A stretch of 64,000 nt of DNA from Chloroflexota bacterium (GTDB lineage: Bacteria; Chloroflexota; Dehalococcoidia; JACPEP01), in NCBI GenBank assembly GCA_016183425.1, contig JACPEP010000015.1, forward strand, positions 62,001-126,000, written 5' to 3'. Numbering within the stretch: position 1 is the first letter of the stretch; every line of letters starts with the position of its first letter. The notes beneath the pieces are model-generated. The model worked only from the letters and a program-made list of their open reading frames with translations. It did no database searches and was not told the DNA's origin. This document shows positions 38,808 through 48,099 of this stretch, piece after piece. The position numbers and the translations under genes were made by a program.

Positions 38808-40124
38808 CTAATCCCCCCCTATTCCCCGCCGTGCCAGAAAGATGAAGGCTCCCAGGATGAGGATAACTACCCCTCCTATGCCGGCTCCTATGGCTCCCCA
38901 GGGGAGGGCCGCCGCTCCGGAGGCCGAGGTGGAAGGGGTGGCGGCTGGGGGTGGTTGGGGTGGCGCCCCATAGGCCTGGAGGGGTGGGATAGTCAACTCC
39001 CGAGCCCCAGACGGGGGGGCGATGGGCCGGGGTTTCAGCCCCAGGCTAACCCGCCAGGCATTGTCCAGACCCTCCACATCGAAACCGTAGACCTTCTTCA
39101 AGGCCCCGTCGGCGGTGTTACCCTCCTTAAATGTCCGCAACAGATCCGCCATTTTCTCCTGGCCGTAGGTGTCTAGCAGGTACTTGACCGAACTCCAGGC
39201 TTCGGCGTAAAAGATGGTCACCTCCGCTGGATGGCCAACCAGGGCCGAGAGGGACTTCAGAGATAAGAGATCATCGTGGAGGACGGCGGCGTTGAGGCGG
39301 AATTGGTACTGCTCCGCCACATTCTTTTCGGCGTTCATGGCCAGACCCTCGTCCAACCAGGCGGGGAGGTCGACATAGGGGTTCTCCGTGGCCTGTTTGA
39401 TAACCATATGGCTCACTTCGTGGGCGACCGTGTCCTTCACCTGGGGGTGGTTGCCCAGAAGGAGCATGATCTGGGGCGATACCACCGTCCCCATGGTGAC
39501 GGTCTGGCGGGTATAGGCCTCACTGCGCTCCTGTAGAGCGGGGTCCATATCCTGCTTGGAATCGTAGGCAAAGATCTTCATGGGACGGTCGTAGGTGATA
39601 CCCGCCTGAGCTGAAAGGCGCTTTACCGATGCCTGGGCCTCCTCTAAAAGCTGCTGGGCGAAGACCTCCCGAAAGCTGTAGTAATAAAGAGTGATACCAC
39701 CGCCGGACACGGATTTCCACTGGAACCTGACGTCCTCGTAGACAAAGGGGGTAGACTCCGTCTGATATTTGTTGCCCGCTTTGTCTTGGATGACCCAGTA
39801 GAAGCTCATATCGGTGCCGGGAGGAACGTAGGTGCGGGGAGGGACGTTGGTTTGAAAATAATACTGCGCCGTGACTCGTTTTCCCGGAGAAAAGTCAGGG
39901 TAGGCGTAGGCTTGGGAGCCGCGAACGCGGATTTGATAGTACAAGGTTACCCTGTCTATCTCAGAGGCGGAGCTCTCCGCCTGGAGACGGAAAACCACCC
40001 TTTCTGGGAATTGGTTGACATAATCGCTGAGCAAAACTTTGATAGGCTCTTGGGCTCCACCACCTTGCCCGGTGAGAATGAAGGCTATGATGCCCAGAAG
40101 GATGGAAATTACGTACCGTCTCAT
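38808..40124 (-). CDS. secreted gluzincin-type metallopeptidase-like protein (peptidase MA family)
   Basis: The 438-residue protein has an N-terminal signal peptide, a beta-rich domain, and then VAHEVSHMVIKQA, an HExxH zinc motif, followed 22 residues on by LPAWLDEGLAMNAE with the third-ligand Glu of the MA clan. A C-terminal Pro/Ala-rich stretch leads to a single transmembrane segment (WGAIGAGIGGVVILILGAFIFL). Both zinc ligands and the catalytic Glu are present. Role unknown, probably extracytoplasmic. ATG overlaps the prfB stop by four bases, so the two are co-transcribed from endonuclease V/prfB. Confidence 0.8.
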   Translation of the reverse strand: MRRYVISILLGIIAFILTGQGGGAQEPIKVLLSDYVNQFPERVVFRLQAESSASEIDRVTLYYQIRVRGSQAYAYPDFSPGKRVTAQYYFQTNVPPRTYVPPGTDMSFYWVIQDKAGNKYQTESTPFVYEDVRFQWKSVSGGGITLYYYSFREVFAQQLLEEAQASVKRLSAQAGITYDRPMKIFAYDSKQDMDPALQERSEAYTRQTVTMGTVVSPQIMLLLGNHPQVKDTVAHEVSHMVIKQATENPYVDLPAWLDEGLAMNAEKNVAEQYQFRLNAAVLHDDLLSLKSLSALVGHPAEVTIFYAEAWSSVKYLLDTYGQEKMADLLRTFKEGNTADGALKKVYGFDVEGLDNAWRVSLGLKPRPIAPPSGARELTIPPLQAYGAPPQPPPAATPSTSASGAAALPWGAIGAGIGGVVILILGAFIFLARRGIGGD

Positions 40125-41219
40125 GTTTTCTCTCCCATCCTAGATCGGAGATAGCTTTGAATCAGCTCGTCTAAGTCGCCGTCCAGCACCGCCGATACGT
40201 TGCTGGTTTCATGGCCGGTGCGGTGGTCCTTGACCATCTTGTAGGGGTGAAGGACATAGCTGCGAATCTGGTTTCCCCATCCGGCGGTCACATGCTCTCC
40301 CTTTAGATGGGCCTGCTCTTCGGCTTTCTTCTCCAACTCTATCTCCATAAGGCGAGCCCGCAGAATCTTCAGTGCCGTCTCTCTGTTGCGAGCCAGAGAG
40401 CGCTCGTCCTGGCAGCTTACTACCAGCCCGGTGGGGAGATGGGTAACGCGAACGGCAGTGCTGTTCTTCTGCACATTCTGCCCTCCAGCGCCGCTGGCCC
40501 GAAAGACGTCGAGACGCAGGTCTTCTGGATTTATGATGACCTCCACATCCCCTTCCGCCTGAGGCCAGGCCTCCACCAGGGCGAAGGAGGTGTGACGGGC
40601 GTGGGCCGCATCGAAGGGGGACAGTCGAACCAAGCGATGGACCCCCTTCTCCGCCCGGAGATAGCCATAGGCGTAAAGGCCCGTCACTTCCAGGGTGACG
40701 CTCTTGATGCCTGCCTCCTCGCCAGGGGTCACATCCAGCACCTCGGTGCGGTATCCGCGGCGCTCTGTCCAACGGAGATACATGCGCAGCAGCATCTCCG
40801 TCCAATCCTGGGACTCAGTGCCGCCGGCGCCGGCGTGGATGGCTAGAATGGCGTCCCTCTCCTGGTATTTGCCGCCCAGCAGGAGCTGAAACTCCAACTC
40901 TCTAAGGCGCTTCTCCGCCTCCTCCACATGGGAGGCCAGTTCATCCCGCGCCGACACTTCGGGGGCGGACAGCCTGGCCAGCTCCAAGAGATCACCCGTT
41001 TCCCTTTCCAGGCGGCGCCACAGCCCTACCGTCTCCTTAAGCCGGTTTAGATTGCGCATAGCAATGCTGCTGGCAGCTTGGTCTAGCCAGAAATGAGGCT
41101 GAGCTGCCTCCGCCTCCAGACGGGCTATCTCTTCTTCCTTGCCGACGATGTCAAAGGCGCACCAGTACGGTAGAGATTTTTGAGCTAAGCTCTTCAAGAC
41201 GCTGTATCAGTTCTTCCAT
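40121..41219 (-). CDS. prfB: peptide chain release factor 2, with programmed +1 frameshift
   Basis: RF2 releases peptides at UGA and UAA. The GGQ motif is in FRASGAGGQNVQKNSTAVRVTH, the SPF stop-recognition tripeptide in RLVRLSPFDAAHARHTSF. The true start is ATG at 41217-41219 with AAGGAG (41224-41229) upstream: MEELIQRLEELSSKISTVLVRL, then CTT TGA C at 41150-41156, where +1 slippage joins DIVGKEEEIARLEAE. This is the classic RF2 autoregulation. The frame without the shift would start at 41197 in the wrong frame. No strong internal Shine-Dalgarno (like AGGGGG) lies upstream of the shift. Confidence 0.93.
41150..41156 (-). promoter_or_regulatory. prfB programmed frameshift site
   Basis: Minus-strand CTT TGA C: the P-site Leu codon, the UGA stop and the C that weakens termination. 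Low RF2 allows slippage to the +1 frame and synthesis of RF2. Confidence 0.9.
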
Positions 41220-41237
41220 AGCTCTCCTTGGATCTTT

Positions 41238-41951
41238 TTAGTTAAGTCCGGTGTTGGCGCTCATGCTTCGGGCCTGAGCTCTCAAGGGCGAAGCCTTTAG
41301 CTTTCCTCCTGCTGCCAGGTGAGCTAAGCGGGTGGGCTCCGGAAGCCGGTGGTTCCCAACACATCTGAGCGTCCATTGGATGGCCTGATGCAGGTCGATC
41401 TTGTGCCCGATGGAGACATAGACCAGACTCCCGCCATCTCTGGTGCGCAAAGCGGCCCCCACCACCTCGTCTCCATCTCGCACCGGAGCCCAGGCGCCGG
41501 CATGGGATGGCACCGGGTCATGACGGCCCAGAAGAAGGCTCTTGGCACAGCCCACGGCGGGCAGGTCCAAGATAAGCCCCAGGTGAGCCGCAATTCCCAG
41601 GCGACGAGGATGGAGGATCCCTTGGCCATCCACCATGATGAGATCCGGAACACAAGACAGGGCCTCCCATGCCTTCAGGACAATGGGTGACTCTCGGAAA
41701 GAAAGTAATCCCGGTACATATGGAAAGCTCAGCGTCTCCTCCACCGTCTCCCACTCCTTCAGGGTAAGCTCTGGATAACGCAGGACAACCACCGCCCCCC
41801 GGGCCGGACCTCGGTTCCGGAGGGCCGAGACATCCACCCCTGCCACCAGGTGGATATTGCCGGTCTCCCCATGGCGCAGCACCTGGGACGCCAGATTTCG
41901 TTGGATAGCCCGAGCCTCTGGCATACTCACCTGCCACGAATGGAGAACCAT
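41238..41951 (-). CDS. nfi: endonuclease V
   Basis: The enzyme cuts DNA next to deoxyinosine during repair. Signatures: [10 protein letters not shown] with the first catalytic Asp, VPGLLSFRE (the FRE motif) near residue 85, [19 protein letters not shown] (VDGxGxxHPRxxGxA) and [10 protein letters not shown], the late Lys region. The length of 237 aa is normal for bacteria. ATG 41951 or the adjacent ATG 41954 is possible. It is followed by prfB after 18 bases and lies divergent from glyA. Confidence 0.92.
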   Translation of the reverse strand: MVLHSWQVSMPEARAIQRNLASQVLRHGETGNIHLVAGVDVSALRNRGPARGAVVVLRYPELTLKEWETVEETLSFPYVPGLLSFRESPIVLKAWEALSCVPDLIMVDGQGILHPRRLGIAAHLGLILDLPAVGCAKSLLLGRHDPVPSHAGAWAPVRDGDEVVGAALRTRDGGSLVYVSIGHKIDLHQAIQWTLRCVGNHRLPEPTRLAHLAAGGKLKASPLRAQARSMSANTGLN

Positions 41952-41960
41952 CACGCATCA

Positions 41961-41969
41961 ATTATAGCA
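41961..41969 (-). promoter_or_regulatory. extended -10 promoter of the endonuclease V gene
   Basis: Minus-strand TGCTATAAT, a perfect extended -10, with no good -35. The +1 falls close to the ATG at 41954, so the mRNA may be leaderless. Confidence 0.5.
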
Positions 41970-42062
41970 CTTTTCGTCACTGAGCCGGGGCCACATTGTT
42001 GCCTTGCCCTGGGGATGCAATATAGCGCCGGCGAGGCGGATGGGCGGCCCATCGCGCCGCCG

Positions 42063-42091
42063 TTGACAGCGGACAAAGAGGGATGTAGACT
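42063..42091 (+). promoter_or_regulatory. glyA promoter
   Basis: TTGACA (42063-42068), 17 bases, TAGACT (42086-42091). Start near 42098 leaves a 46-base leader with CGAGGAGGG before ATG 42144. Confidence 0.65.
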
Positions 42092-42143
42092 TGCCCACAA
42101 AGGTCACTATTGTCTTTTTGTGTCGGGGCAACGAGGAGGGTTA

Positions 42144-43391
42144 ATGGCTTCTTTGGAACAAAGCGATCCTCAAGTGGCCGCTATCATCAGACGTGAGGAG
42201 GAGCGGCAGCAGAGCCGGTTGGATCTCATCCCTTCGGAAAATTACACTAGCTCGGCTGTTCTGGAGGCCCAAGGCTCGGTGATGACCAACAAATATGCCG
42301 AAGGCTATCCCGGCCGCCGCTACTACGGAGGGTGCGAGAACATGGACGCTGTGGAAGAACTGGCCCGACAACGGGCCCGGGCCCTCTACGGCGCCGACCA
42401 TGCCAACGTCCAGGCCCACAGCGGCAGCCAGGCCAACATGGCCACCTATTTCGCCCTCTTGGAGCCCGGAGATACCGTATTGGGCATGAGCCTGGCCCAT
42501 GGCGGGCATCTGACCCACGGCAGCCCCATCAACTTCTCCGGTCGTCTCTACCGGTTTGTTTCCTACGGCGTGGACCGGGAGACGGAGACTATAAATTACG
42601 ACGAGGCGCGGCGCATAGCCCGGGAACATAAACCTAAGCTTATCGTCGCTGGAGCCAGCGCTTACCCCCGCATTATTGATTTTGGGCTTTTCGGAGAAAT
42701 AGCGCGCCAGGTGGGGGCCTACCTCCTGGTAGATATGGCACATCTGGCGGGCCTGGTGGCCGCTGGGGTTCACCCTAGTCCCTTTCCCCACGCCCAGGTA
42801 GTCACATCATCCACCCACAAAACCTTGCGCGGGCCCCGGGGCGGCTTTATCCTGTGCCAGCGGACTTTGGCCACCGCCATTGATCGAGCCCTCTTCCCGG
42901 GGAACCAAGGCGGGCCTTTAATGCACGTCATCGCCGCCAAGGCGGTGGCCTTCCACGAGGCGATGCAACCCTACTTCGTCACCTATCAACAGCAGGTAAT
43001 AGAAAATGCCCGCATCTTGGCCGAGGAATTGCGACGTTTTGGGCTGCGCCTGGTGTCCGGCGGCACCGAAAACCATTTGATATTGGTGGATGTAACTCCC
43101 TTGGGTCTAACAGGCCGGGAGGCAGAGGAGGCCTTGGACAAGGCGGGCATAACGGTAAACAAGAACGTCATTCCCTTTGACCCTTTACCTCCCAACACCA
43201 CTAGCGGCATACGCCTGGGTACTCCAGCAGCGACCACCCGAGGCATGGGAAAGGGGGAGATGAAGCAGGTGGCTGCCCTTATCTGTCGGGTACTAAGCCA
43301 CCCTTCTGAGGAAGCGGTAAGTAAGCAGGTGCGACGGGAGGCAGAGGAGCTGTGTCTTGCCTTTCCTGCTCCGGGCCCCGTCGCTAGTTGA
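42144..43391 (+). CDS. glyA: serine hydroxymethyltransferase
   Basis: This PLP enzyme interconverts serine and glycine with tetrahydrofolate. Visible are [57 protein letters not shown], and the PLP-Lys motif [15 protein letters not shown] near residue 225. The 415-residue length is normal. The start ATG 42144 has a perfect AGGAGGG; the frame is open further upstream but that lies above the promoter. Upstream neighbour endonuclease V is divergent. The stop overlaps the -35 of the rpsF operon promoter. Confidence 0.96.
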   Translation: MASLEQSDPQVAAIIRREEERQQSRLDLIPSENYTSSAVLEAQGSVMTNKYAEGYPGRRYYGGCENMDAVEELARQRARALYGADHANVQAHSGSQANMATYFALLEPGDTVLGMSLAHGGHLTHGSPINFSGRLYRFVSYGVDRETETINYDEARRIAREHKPKLIVAGASAYPRIIDFGLFGEIARQVGAYLLVDMAHLAGLVAAGVHPSPFPHAQVVTSSTHKTLRGPRGGFILCQRTLATAIDRALFPGNQGGPLMHVIAAKAVAFHEAMQPYFVTYQQQVIENARILAEELRRFGLRLVSGGTENHLILVDVTPLGLTGREAEEALDKAGITVNKNVIPFDPLPPNTTSGIRLGTPAATTRGMGKGEMKQVAALICRVLSHPSEEAVSKQVRREAEELCLAFPAPGPVAS

Positions 43392-43416
43392 GACAGCGCA
43401 CGACCTGTGCTATAAT
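43388..43416 (+). promoter_or_regulatory. promoter of rpsF-ssb-rpsR
   Basis: TTGAGA (43388-43393), 17 bases, a perfect TATAAT (43411-43416). The -35 overlaps the glyA stop, as at 422-450. Start near 43423. Confidence 0.75.
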
Positions 43417-43455
43417 GGCTCCACTTTAAATAGGAGCAATAAGGGGGGTGAAGGA

Positions 43456-43842
43456 TTGCGAGATTACGAGCTGGTGTTCATCATCAGCCCAGAAGTAGAC
43501 GACGACAAGATTAGTGCCACTGTAGAACGTGTCACGCAGTTTATAACGCAGCGAGGAGGTGTCGTTGCCCAAATAGACCACTGGGGGAAGCGGAAGTTCG
43601 CTTATCCCATTGGCCACTTTAAAGAGGGGAATTATGTTTTGGCTCAGTTCAAATCGGAGCCGGGCATGGCTAAGGAATTGGAAGATAGTTTGCGTATTGC
43701 AGAGGATATCCTGAGGCATTTGTTGGTGAGGTCTGAAGGCCAGAAAAAGAAGGCAGTGCCTGTGGAGACCCCTTCCTATGGTCAAGGAGACGGAGGGAGC
43801 GCTGAAAATGGTGGGATTGAACAAGATAATGATAATCGGTAA
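43456..43842 (+). CDS. rpsF: 30S ribosomal protein bS6
   Basis: The 128-residue protein starts with RDYELVFIISPEV and contains DHWGKRKFAYPIGHFKEGNYVLAQFK, family-defining for S6. TTG is the start at 43456 after GGGGGTGAAGGA. The C terminus carries a Gly/Asn/Asp-rich tail (YGQGDGGSAENGG) beyond the usual end, perhaps because the frame is constrained by the overlapping ssb start. Operon rpsF-ssb-rpsR is conserved in bacteria. Confidence 0.95.
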   Translation: MRDYELVFIISPEVDDDKISATVERVTQFITQRGGVVAQIDHWGKRKFAYPIGHFKEGNYVLAQFKSEPGMAKELEDSLRIAEDILRHLLVRSEGQKKKAVPVETPSYGQGDGGSAENGGIEQDNDNR

Positions 43843-44200
43843 CTTGGGGGCTGACCCGGAGATGCGGTTCACCGCCAATGGAAAGCCAGTCACCTCCTTT
43901 CGGCTGGCTGTCAGCCGCAACTTTACTGGCCCAGATGGGGAGCGGAGGCAGGAGACGGAGTGGTTTCAGGTCATCGCCTGGGACCGATTGGCGGAGACAT
44001 GCAATCAGTTCCTGAACAAGGGACGGCGCGCTTATGTGGAGGGAAGGTTACGCACCCGTTCCTGGGAGGGGCAGGATGGTCAGCGGCGCTTTAGTACCGA
44101 GGTAGTGGCGAACACGGTACTCTTTCTCGATCGCCAGCCGTTGGCTTCCGTGCCTGCGGAAGGTGGCGAAGAGATGGAGCCGGAGGAACTGCCCTTTTAG
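43808..44200 (+). CDS. ssb: single-stranded DNA-binding protein
   Basis: The 130-residue OB-fold protein starts MVGLNKIMIIGNLGADPEMRF with TANGKPVTSFRLAVSR and WFQVIAWDRLAETC, and ends in the acidic tip EELPF that recruits partner proteins. It overlaps rpsF by 35 bases in another frame. The linker is short compared with E. coli SSB. It coats single-stranded DNA in replication and repair. Confidence 0.95.
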   Translation: MVGLNKIMIIGNLGADPEMRFTANGKPVTSFRLAVSRNFTGPDGERRQETEWFQVIAWDRLAETCNQFLNKGRRAYVEGRLRTRSWEGQDGQRRFSTEVVANTVLFLDRQPLASVPAEGGEEMEPEELPF

Positions 44201-44239
44201 GAATGGGTGGCCTGGGGGTATTAGAGGCTGAGGTGGGTT

Positions 44240-44545
44240 TTGGCACGCGAATTTAAACGGACAAAAAAAGGTAAAGATGGCTTCCGAAGGGGCAAGTATC
44301 CCTCCCGGAGTAGGGTGTGCGCCTTTTGTGTGGAGCACGCCGATTATGTCGACTACAAAGATGCGGCCATGCTGCGCCGTTATCTCTCCGATCGGGGTAC
44401 CATCGAGCCGCGCCGAAAGACGGGTGTTTGTGCCCGACATCAGCGGCTTCTCAGCGTGGCCCTAAAGCGGGCCCGCCACATCGCCCTATTGCCCTTTACT
44501 CCTGACCACATCCGCACCATGGGAGGCTTTGCCGCCCGGTCTTAA
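44240..44545 (+). CDS. rpsR: 30S ribosomal protein bS18
   Basis: The 101-residue protein has the S18 pattern [43 protein letters not shown]. It is the zinc-binding (C+) form with CxxC near residue 27 and Cys/His later. TTG start at 44240 preceded by GAGGTGGG. Third gene of the rpsF operon. Confidence 0.95.
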   Translation: MAREFKRTKKGKDGFRRGKYPSRSRVCAFCVEHADYVDYKDAAMLRRYLSDRGTIEPRRKTGVCARHQRLLSVALKRARHIALLPFTPDHIRTMGGFAARS

Positions 44546-44584
44546 CCCTATGGTGAAGAAGGGGCTGAGGAGGGGGCATCAGCC

Positions 44585-45586
44585 TTGTCCAAAAAGGCGC
44601 TAAAAGGGTCTCTTTGGTCGCGGGGTCGCCTATCTCGCTGGGAGCAAGAAAAACGGCGACAGCGGCTAGTCTTGGTTTTGGTGGCCTCAGCGCTAGTTTT
44701 GGTGGCGGGTCTGGTAGGCTTCGGCTACTACGATAGCTATGTTGCCCCTACCCTTCAGCCGGTGCTTAGAGTCGATGGCAACGTCGTTAGCATGGGCTAT
44801 TATTTGAAACGGGTACTCTTGTATCAGAACTTTGTCCTCCGCACTGGCCAGACGGCGGATATCGCCACGGCGCCTTTCCTTTTGCTATCTGCCCTTCAAG
44901 AAGAAGCACTGGTGGTGGAGGCTGCTTCTACTTTGGGGCTATCGGTGACGCCCCAGGAGGTGAGCCAGGCCATTCAAACTCGCTTCTCCAGCCCTAGCCC
45001 GGAACCCCTGGTGGCCGAGGCAAACTACCGTCAGTTCTTGAAAGACAGCGGTCTCAATGATGACGAATACCGTAAGATATTGACGGCCGAAATGCTTCGG
45101 GAAAAGGTTAAGGAGAGACTGGCCGCCTCCGTTCCCACCACCACGGAGCAAGTTTATGTTATGGCCTTGCTATTAAGCGACGAACCCAAAGCTAAGGAGA
45201 CAGCCACCAAGTTGAAAGAGAGCGCCGACCCCGCCGCTCTGGCTCGGGAGGCTTCCTCCGACGCTGAGATCAGAGATAAGGGGGGTGACCTGGGCTGGCT
45301 TCCACGAGGGATAAGAAGTCCTCAGTTTGATGAGGCCGCCTTTGGTCTGCCTCTCGGTAGCTGGAGCCAGCCAATTAGCACCACCGAAGGTTACTACCTT
45401 CTTCGGGTGTTGGAGCGGGACATGAATCGCGAGGTGATAACCGATACCAGGCAGCGTTTGATAGACACCGCCTATCGTCGGTGGCTGGATGTTGAAAGGC
45501 CGAAGCACCGCGTGGAGCAATACATGGATTCCTCTCGTTACCAGTGGGTCTCCCAACAGTTGGAGCGAAGGGCCAAACGAGGATGA
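44585..45586 (+). CDS. PpiC/SurA-type peptidyl-prolyl isomerase
   Basis: The 333-residue protein has a cytoplasmic basic start, one transmembrane helix (about residues 29-53), an N-terminal SurA-like helical region and a parvulin domain with VYVMALLLSDEPKAKETATKLKE, DKGGDLGWLPRGIRSPQFDEAAFGLPLGSWSQPI and TTEGYYLLRVLERD. It should assist folding of exported proteins on the outer face of the membrane. TTG is the start. Its stop overlaps the hom start (ATGA). Confidence 0.88.
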   Translation: MSKKALKGSLWSRGRLSRWEQEKRRQRLVLVLVASALVLVAGLVGFGYYDSYVAPTLQPVLRVDGNVVSMGYYLKRVLLYQNFVLRTGQTADIATAPFLLLSALQEEALVVEAASTLGLSVTPQEVSQAIQTRFSSPSPEPLVAEANYRQFLKDSGLNDDEYRKILTAEMLREKVKERLAASVPTTTEQVYVMALLLSDEPKAKETATKLKESADPAALAREASSDAEIRDKGGDLGWLPRGIRSPQFDEAAFGLPLGSWSQPISTTEGYYLLRVLERDMNREVITDTRQRLIDTAYRRWLDVERPKHRVEQYMDSSRYQWVSQQLERRAKRG

Positions 45587-46884
45587 CTAGGGGAGATATC
45601 GGCGTCGGTTTGATGGGGTTGGGGGTGGTGGGCAGTGGCGTCGCCGACATCCTGGACAAAAAGAGAGAGGTCATCGCCCATTTGGTGGGATGTCCGGTGA
45701 CCCTGAAGGGGATTCTAGTGCGGGACGTTAGTAAGAAACGCCTGATGGCGGTGGACACCTCTCTGGTGACCACCGACGCCGACAATATAACAGGGGACCC
45801 GGATATCGTCATCGTCGTGGAGGTTATGGGAGGAGAGAATCCCTCCCTGGAATATATCCGACGGGCCCTGGAAAATGGAAAGCATGTTGTTACGGCCAAC
45901 AAGGAGATTATGGCCAAGCACGGCCTGGAGCTGCTGACTCTAGCCCAGGAAAGGGGCTTGGATGTCTGTTATGAGGCCAGCGTGGGAGGGGGTATCCCCC
46001 TCATCGCCCCTTTTCGCAAAGACCTATTGGCTAACCGAATCGGCGCTGTATACGCCATTATTAACGGAACCACAAACCACATCCTGAGCCAGATGGCCAA
46101 GGGAGGGTTAGACCTGCCCACCGCTTTAACTGAGGCAATAGAGCGGGGCTACGCCGAGCCAGACCCCTCCGATGACCTTTCCGGTCGGGATGCCGCCTAT
46201 AAGCTGGCCATCCTATCCACCCTGGCTTTTCACATTCAAGTGCAACCGGAGGACGTCTACTGCGAGGGCATCCTAGGGTTGGGGTGGCGAGACTTCAAAT
46301 ACGCCCAGGAGCTCGGCTACGCCATAAAGCTCCTTGCTATCAGCAGAGAAGAGGATGGCTCTGTGCAAGCCCGGGTGCACCCCACCCTTCTCCCCCAGGA
46401 TCATATTCTGGCTAAGGTAAACGGAGTATATAATGCTGTTCAGGTGGAGGGAGACTTGGTAGGTCGGGTTCTCTTCTATGGACGGGGGGCGGGAAGCCAG
46501 CCTACCTCCAGCGCTGTGGTGGCTGACATCATCGACCTGGCCCGAAATATTCGCATGGGCATCAGCAACCGCCCGTCGCTTCATCTAGAGGAAGGCAAGA
46601 CTCTTATGCCCATGGCCCAGGTTCAGACCCGCTATTACCTTCGTCTCGGCGTGGACGACCGCCCCGGTGTATTGGCTCAGATGGCCAAGGTGCTGGGCGA
46701 CAACGCCATCAGCATCGCCTCCGTCATTCAGAAGGGAAGAGACGAAGAGGAACAGAGGGCGGAAGTGGTCATCCTGACCCATCGCGTACAGGAGGCAGCC
46801 ATGCAGCGAGCTCTGGAGGAGTTGGAGAGACTTCCCTGCGTTAAGGAGGTGGGCAGCTTTTTGCGAGTAGAGGATATATCTTAA
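45583..46884 (+). CDS. hom: homoserine dehydrogenase with ACT domain
   Basis: NAD(P)-dependent reduction of aspartate semialdehyde to homoserine, the branch to threonine and methionine. Motifs: VGLMGLGVVGSGVADIL (nucleotide binding), VTANKEIMAKHG, EASVGGGIPLIAPFRK, INGTTNHILSQMAKGGLDL, GRDAAYKLAILSTLAFH, and a C-terminal ACT domain (LRLGVDDRPGVLAQMAKVLG) for allosteric feedback by threonine. 433 aa is normal. ATG 45583 overlaps the preceding stop. thrC lies two genes downstream. Confidence 0.95.
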   Translation: MTRGDIGVGLMGLGVVGSGVADILDKKREVIAHLVGCPVTLKGILVRDVSKKRLMAVDTSLVTTDADNITGDPDIVIVVEVMGGENPSLEYIRRALENGKHVVTANKEIMAKHGLELLTLAQERGLDVCYEASVGGGIPLIAPFRKDLLANRIGAVYAIINGTTNHILSQMAKGGLDLPTALTEAIERGYAEPDPSDDLSGRDAAYKLAILSTLAFHIQVQPEDVYCEGILGLGWRDFKYAQELGYAIKLLAISREEDGSVQARVHPTLLPQDHILAKVNGVYNAVQVEGDLVGRVLFYGRGAGSQPTSSAVVADIIDLARNIRMGISNRPSLHLEEGKTLMPMAQVQTRYYLRLGVDDRPGVLAQMAKVLGDNAISIASVIQKGRDEEEQRAEVVILTHRVQEAAMQRALEELERLPCVKEVGSFLRVEDIS

Positions 46885-46892
46885 GGGGTGTC

Positions 46893-48098
46893 ATGAGCGA
46901 TAGTGATAATCAAGACCGCGGTGGACGCATAACCGAAGAGTACAACCAGCGCCTTCACTTGACCAGCATTCAAGGCCAGGTAGATCAGGTTGCCTTATCT
47001 CAGAAAGACCTGGTTGGCCGTCTGCGAGAGGTGGAAGAATCCCTTGTCAGCTTGAAGGCTGACATGGGCCAGATTCAGAAGCGCCTGGAGCAGATCCATT
47101 TGATGTCCCAGGAGTACCTGGAGCGCCTCCTTTCCGTGGAGAAAGTTAGCCTGGAACTCAAGAATCAAAGCCTCAAGATGCAACAAGGGTTGGAGGTGGT
47201 TCAGAGCGGGGCCCAGGAACAAGCGAAGGCTCTGACTGCCCTGGAGGATCGCTGGCGATCGGCCGCCCCCCATTTCGTGGCCCTGTCCCGCCATGAGGAG
47301 GAGCTTCGGCAGGTGAAGGAGATGGTCGTCCGTCTCAACGAGGCTCGGAGCGAGGACGTCAGAAAACTGGGGGATATGGAACAGAGCCGGCAGTGGGAAG
47401 CGGAGCAGCGGCACTTGCAGGACCAGGAGCTACGTCAGAAGGTTCGTGTCCTGGAGGAGTGGCAGGACTCTCTGGGCACCAAGCTCCGTGGGCAGGAGGA
47501 GGCCGACCGCCACCAAGAAAGCATCCTGCGGGAAATGACGCAGCGGCTGGAAACATTGGACAAAGAGCGGGAGCCTCTACAAACCCGGCTTCAGGTTCTG
47601 GGAGAGCAGGGGCGGCGCAATGAGCAAGAGGCAGCCCGACTCCACGAGGCCCTGCAGCGGGAGAACCAGAATACGGGAGAGCTCAGCAATCGGGTACAGC
47701 TCGTGCTTGAGCAAGTTAGACACTGGACGGAGGTGGCCACCGCAGTGGAGGCCGTGGAGAGCCAACTGAGCGACCACGCTGAGCAACTGGAAAGGGCCAA
47801 CACCGGGCTACGCCGCAGCGAAGCCCGAGAGCAGGAGTGGTCCCGCTGGGCGGAAGAGATAGAGCGCCGTCTGGAAGAGCAGAGACAAGGGGTGAATCGC
47901 ACGGAGATTAGAATCCAGAGCCAGGCTCAGGAGTGGACCCAGTTGTATGGACGAACGGAGGAGCATGTGCAGCAACTGTGCCGATTCCTTTCTCAGATGG
48001 TAGACCTGCAAGAACACTATGCCCGACGCCAGTTTGCAGAGCTGGAGCGAGGCATGCGGGAAACGAAAGCATACCTATCCAAGCTAATGGGGACTTAA
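46893..48098 (+). CDS. long coiled-coil protein of unknown function
   Basis: The 401-residue protein is almost wholly charged and helical with heptad repeats (for example LEEWQDSLGTKLRGQEE and ERRLEEQRQGVNRTE). It has no signal peptide, membrane segment or catalytic motif, and no named family is recognised. It is unusual as a gene between hom and thrC, with only eight and one base(s) of spacing, so it is co-translated with them. Possible roles: a scaffold or a chromosome/cell-shape protein that happens to share the operon. Confidence 0.8.
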   Translation: MSDSDNQDRGGRITEEYNQRLHLTSIQGQVDQVALSQKDLVGRLREVEESLVSLKADMGQIQKRLEQIHLMSQEYLERLLSVEKVSLELKNQSLKMQQGLEVVQSGAQEQAKALTALEDRWRSAAPHFVALSRHEEELRQVKEMVVRLNEARSEDVRKLGDMEQSRQWEAEQRHLQDQELRQKVRVLEEWQDSLGTKLRGQEEADRHQESILREMTQRLETLDKEREPLQTRLQVLGEQGRRNEQEAARLHEALQRENQNTGELSNRVQLVLEQVRHWTEVATAVEAVESQLSDHAEQLERANTGLRRSEAREQEWSRWAEEIERRLEEQRQGVNRTEIRIQSQAQEWTQLYGRTEEHVQQLCRFLSQMVDLQEHYARRQFAELERGMRETKAYLSKLMGT

Positions 48099-48099
48099 C

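Noticed and set aside
42000-42143. Riboswitch (ZTP or tetrahydrofolate type) upstream of glyA
   Set aside because: The promoter at 42063-42091 leaves only about 46 bases of leader, too short, and I could not recognise the conserved cores.
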